Positions 7,027 through 7,030 of a stretch of DNA of 7,030 bases are shown piece after piece. The position numbers and the translations under genes are program-made. Within the stretch, counting starts at the first letter, position 1. Each line of letters begins with the position of its first letter. Below the pieces are notes generated by a model. The model searched no databases, was not told the origin of the DNA, and saw only the letters and a list, made by a program, of their open reading frames with translations. Location of the stretch: positions 1 to 7,030 of the forward strand of contig DAPT01000135.1 in assembly GCA_002502215.1 (NCBI GenBank), written 5' to 3'. The DNA comes from Euryarchaeota archaeon UBA124. Its GTDB lineage: Archaea; Thermoplasmatota; Poseidoniia; Poseidoniales; Poseidoniaceae.

Positions 7027-7030
7027 ACGC

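Noticed and set aside
1..7030. CRISPR arrays, insertion sequences, long direct or terminal repeats
   Set aside because: Reading through the window I saw no regularly spaced repeats, transposase motifs or paired terminal inverted repeats.

Overview
The window is a gene-dense stretch of chromosome-like DNA with six protein-coding genes, no gap over 100 bases, and no insertion sequence, CRISPR array or intact RNA gene that I could see. The strongest taxonomic hint is a geranylgeranyl-reductase-family flavoprotein of the type that saturates archaeal isoprenoid lipids. With the short spacers and mostly weak ribosome binding sites, this suggests a mesophilic archaeon, perhaps a marine Thermoplasmatota (Marine Group II / Poseidoniales) lineage. 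That placement is an inference, because similar reductases also occur in bacteria.

Layout: the left part (1-3021) is a minus-strand cluster read right to left: geranylgeranyl-reductase-family protein (3021-1675), a HAD-IIA (NagD-like) phosphatase 9 bases downstream (1665-877), then a NERD-domain nuclease-like protein starting inside the phosphatase's 3' end (about 893) and running off the left edge. The NERD gene has no stop codon in the window; I found it by translating the minus strand by hand. An 80-base divergent spacer (3022-3101) separates this cluster from a plus-strand pair: an EamA/DMT-family 10-TM transporter (3102-4106) with a strong Shine-Dalgarno sequence, and a PLP-dependent transsulfuration enzyme resembling cystathionine gamma-synthase/gamma-lyase (about 4169-5338). 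The right part (5323-7026 or beyond) is a convergent minus-strand gene for a 567-residue tryptophan-rich protein that I do not recognise; its 3' end overlaps the transsulfuration gene by 16 bases.

How they might work together: the reductase and phosphatase are probably co-transcribed, but a shared pathway is not proven. The transporter and transsulfuration enzyme could form a two-gene unit for sulfur amino acid metabolism and metabolite movement. I see no strong evidence of a new multi-gene system. The most open questions are the unrecognised 567-residue protein, the truncated NERD protein with its extra C-terminal region, and several motif deviations in otherwise familiar enzymes.
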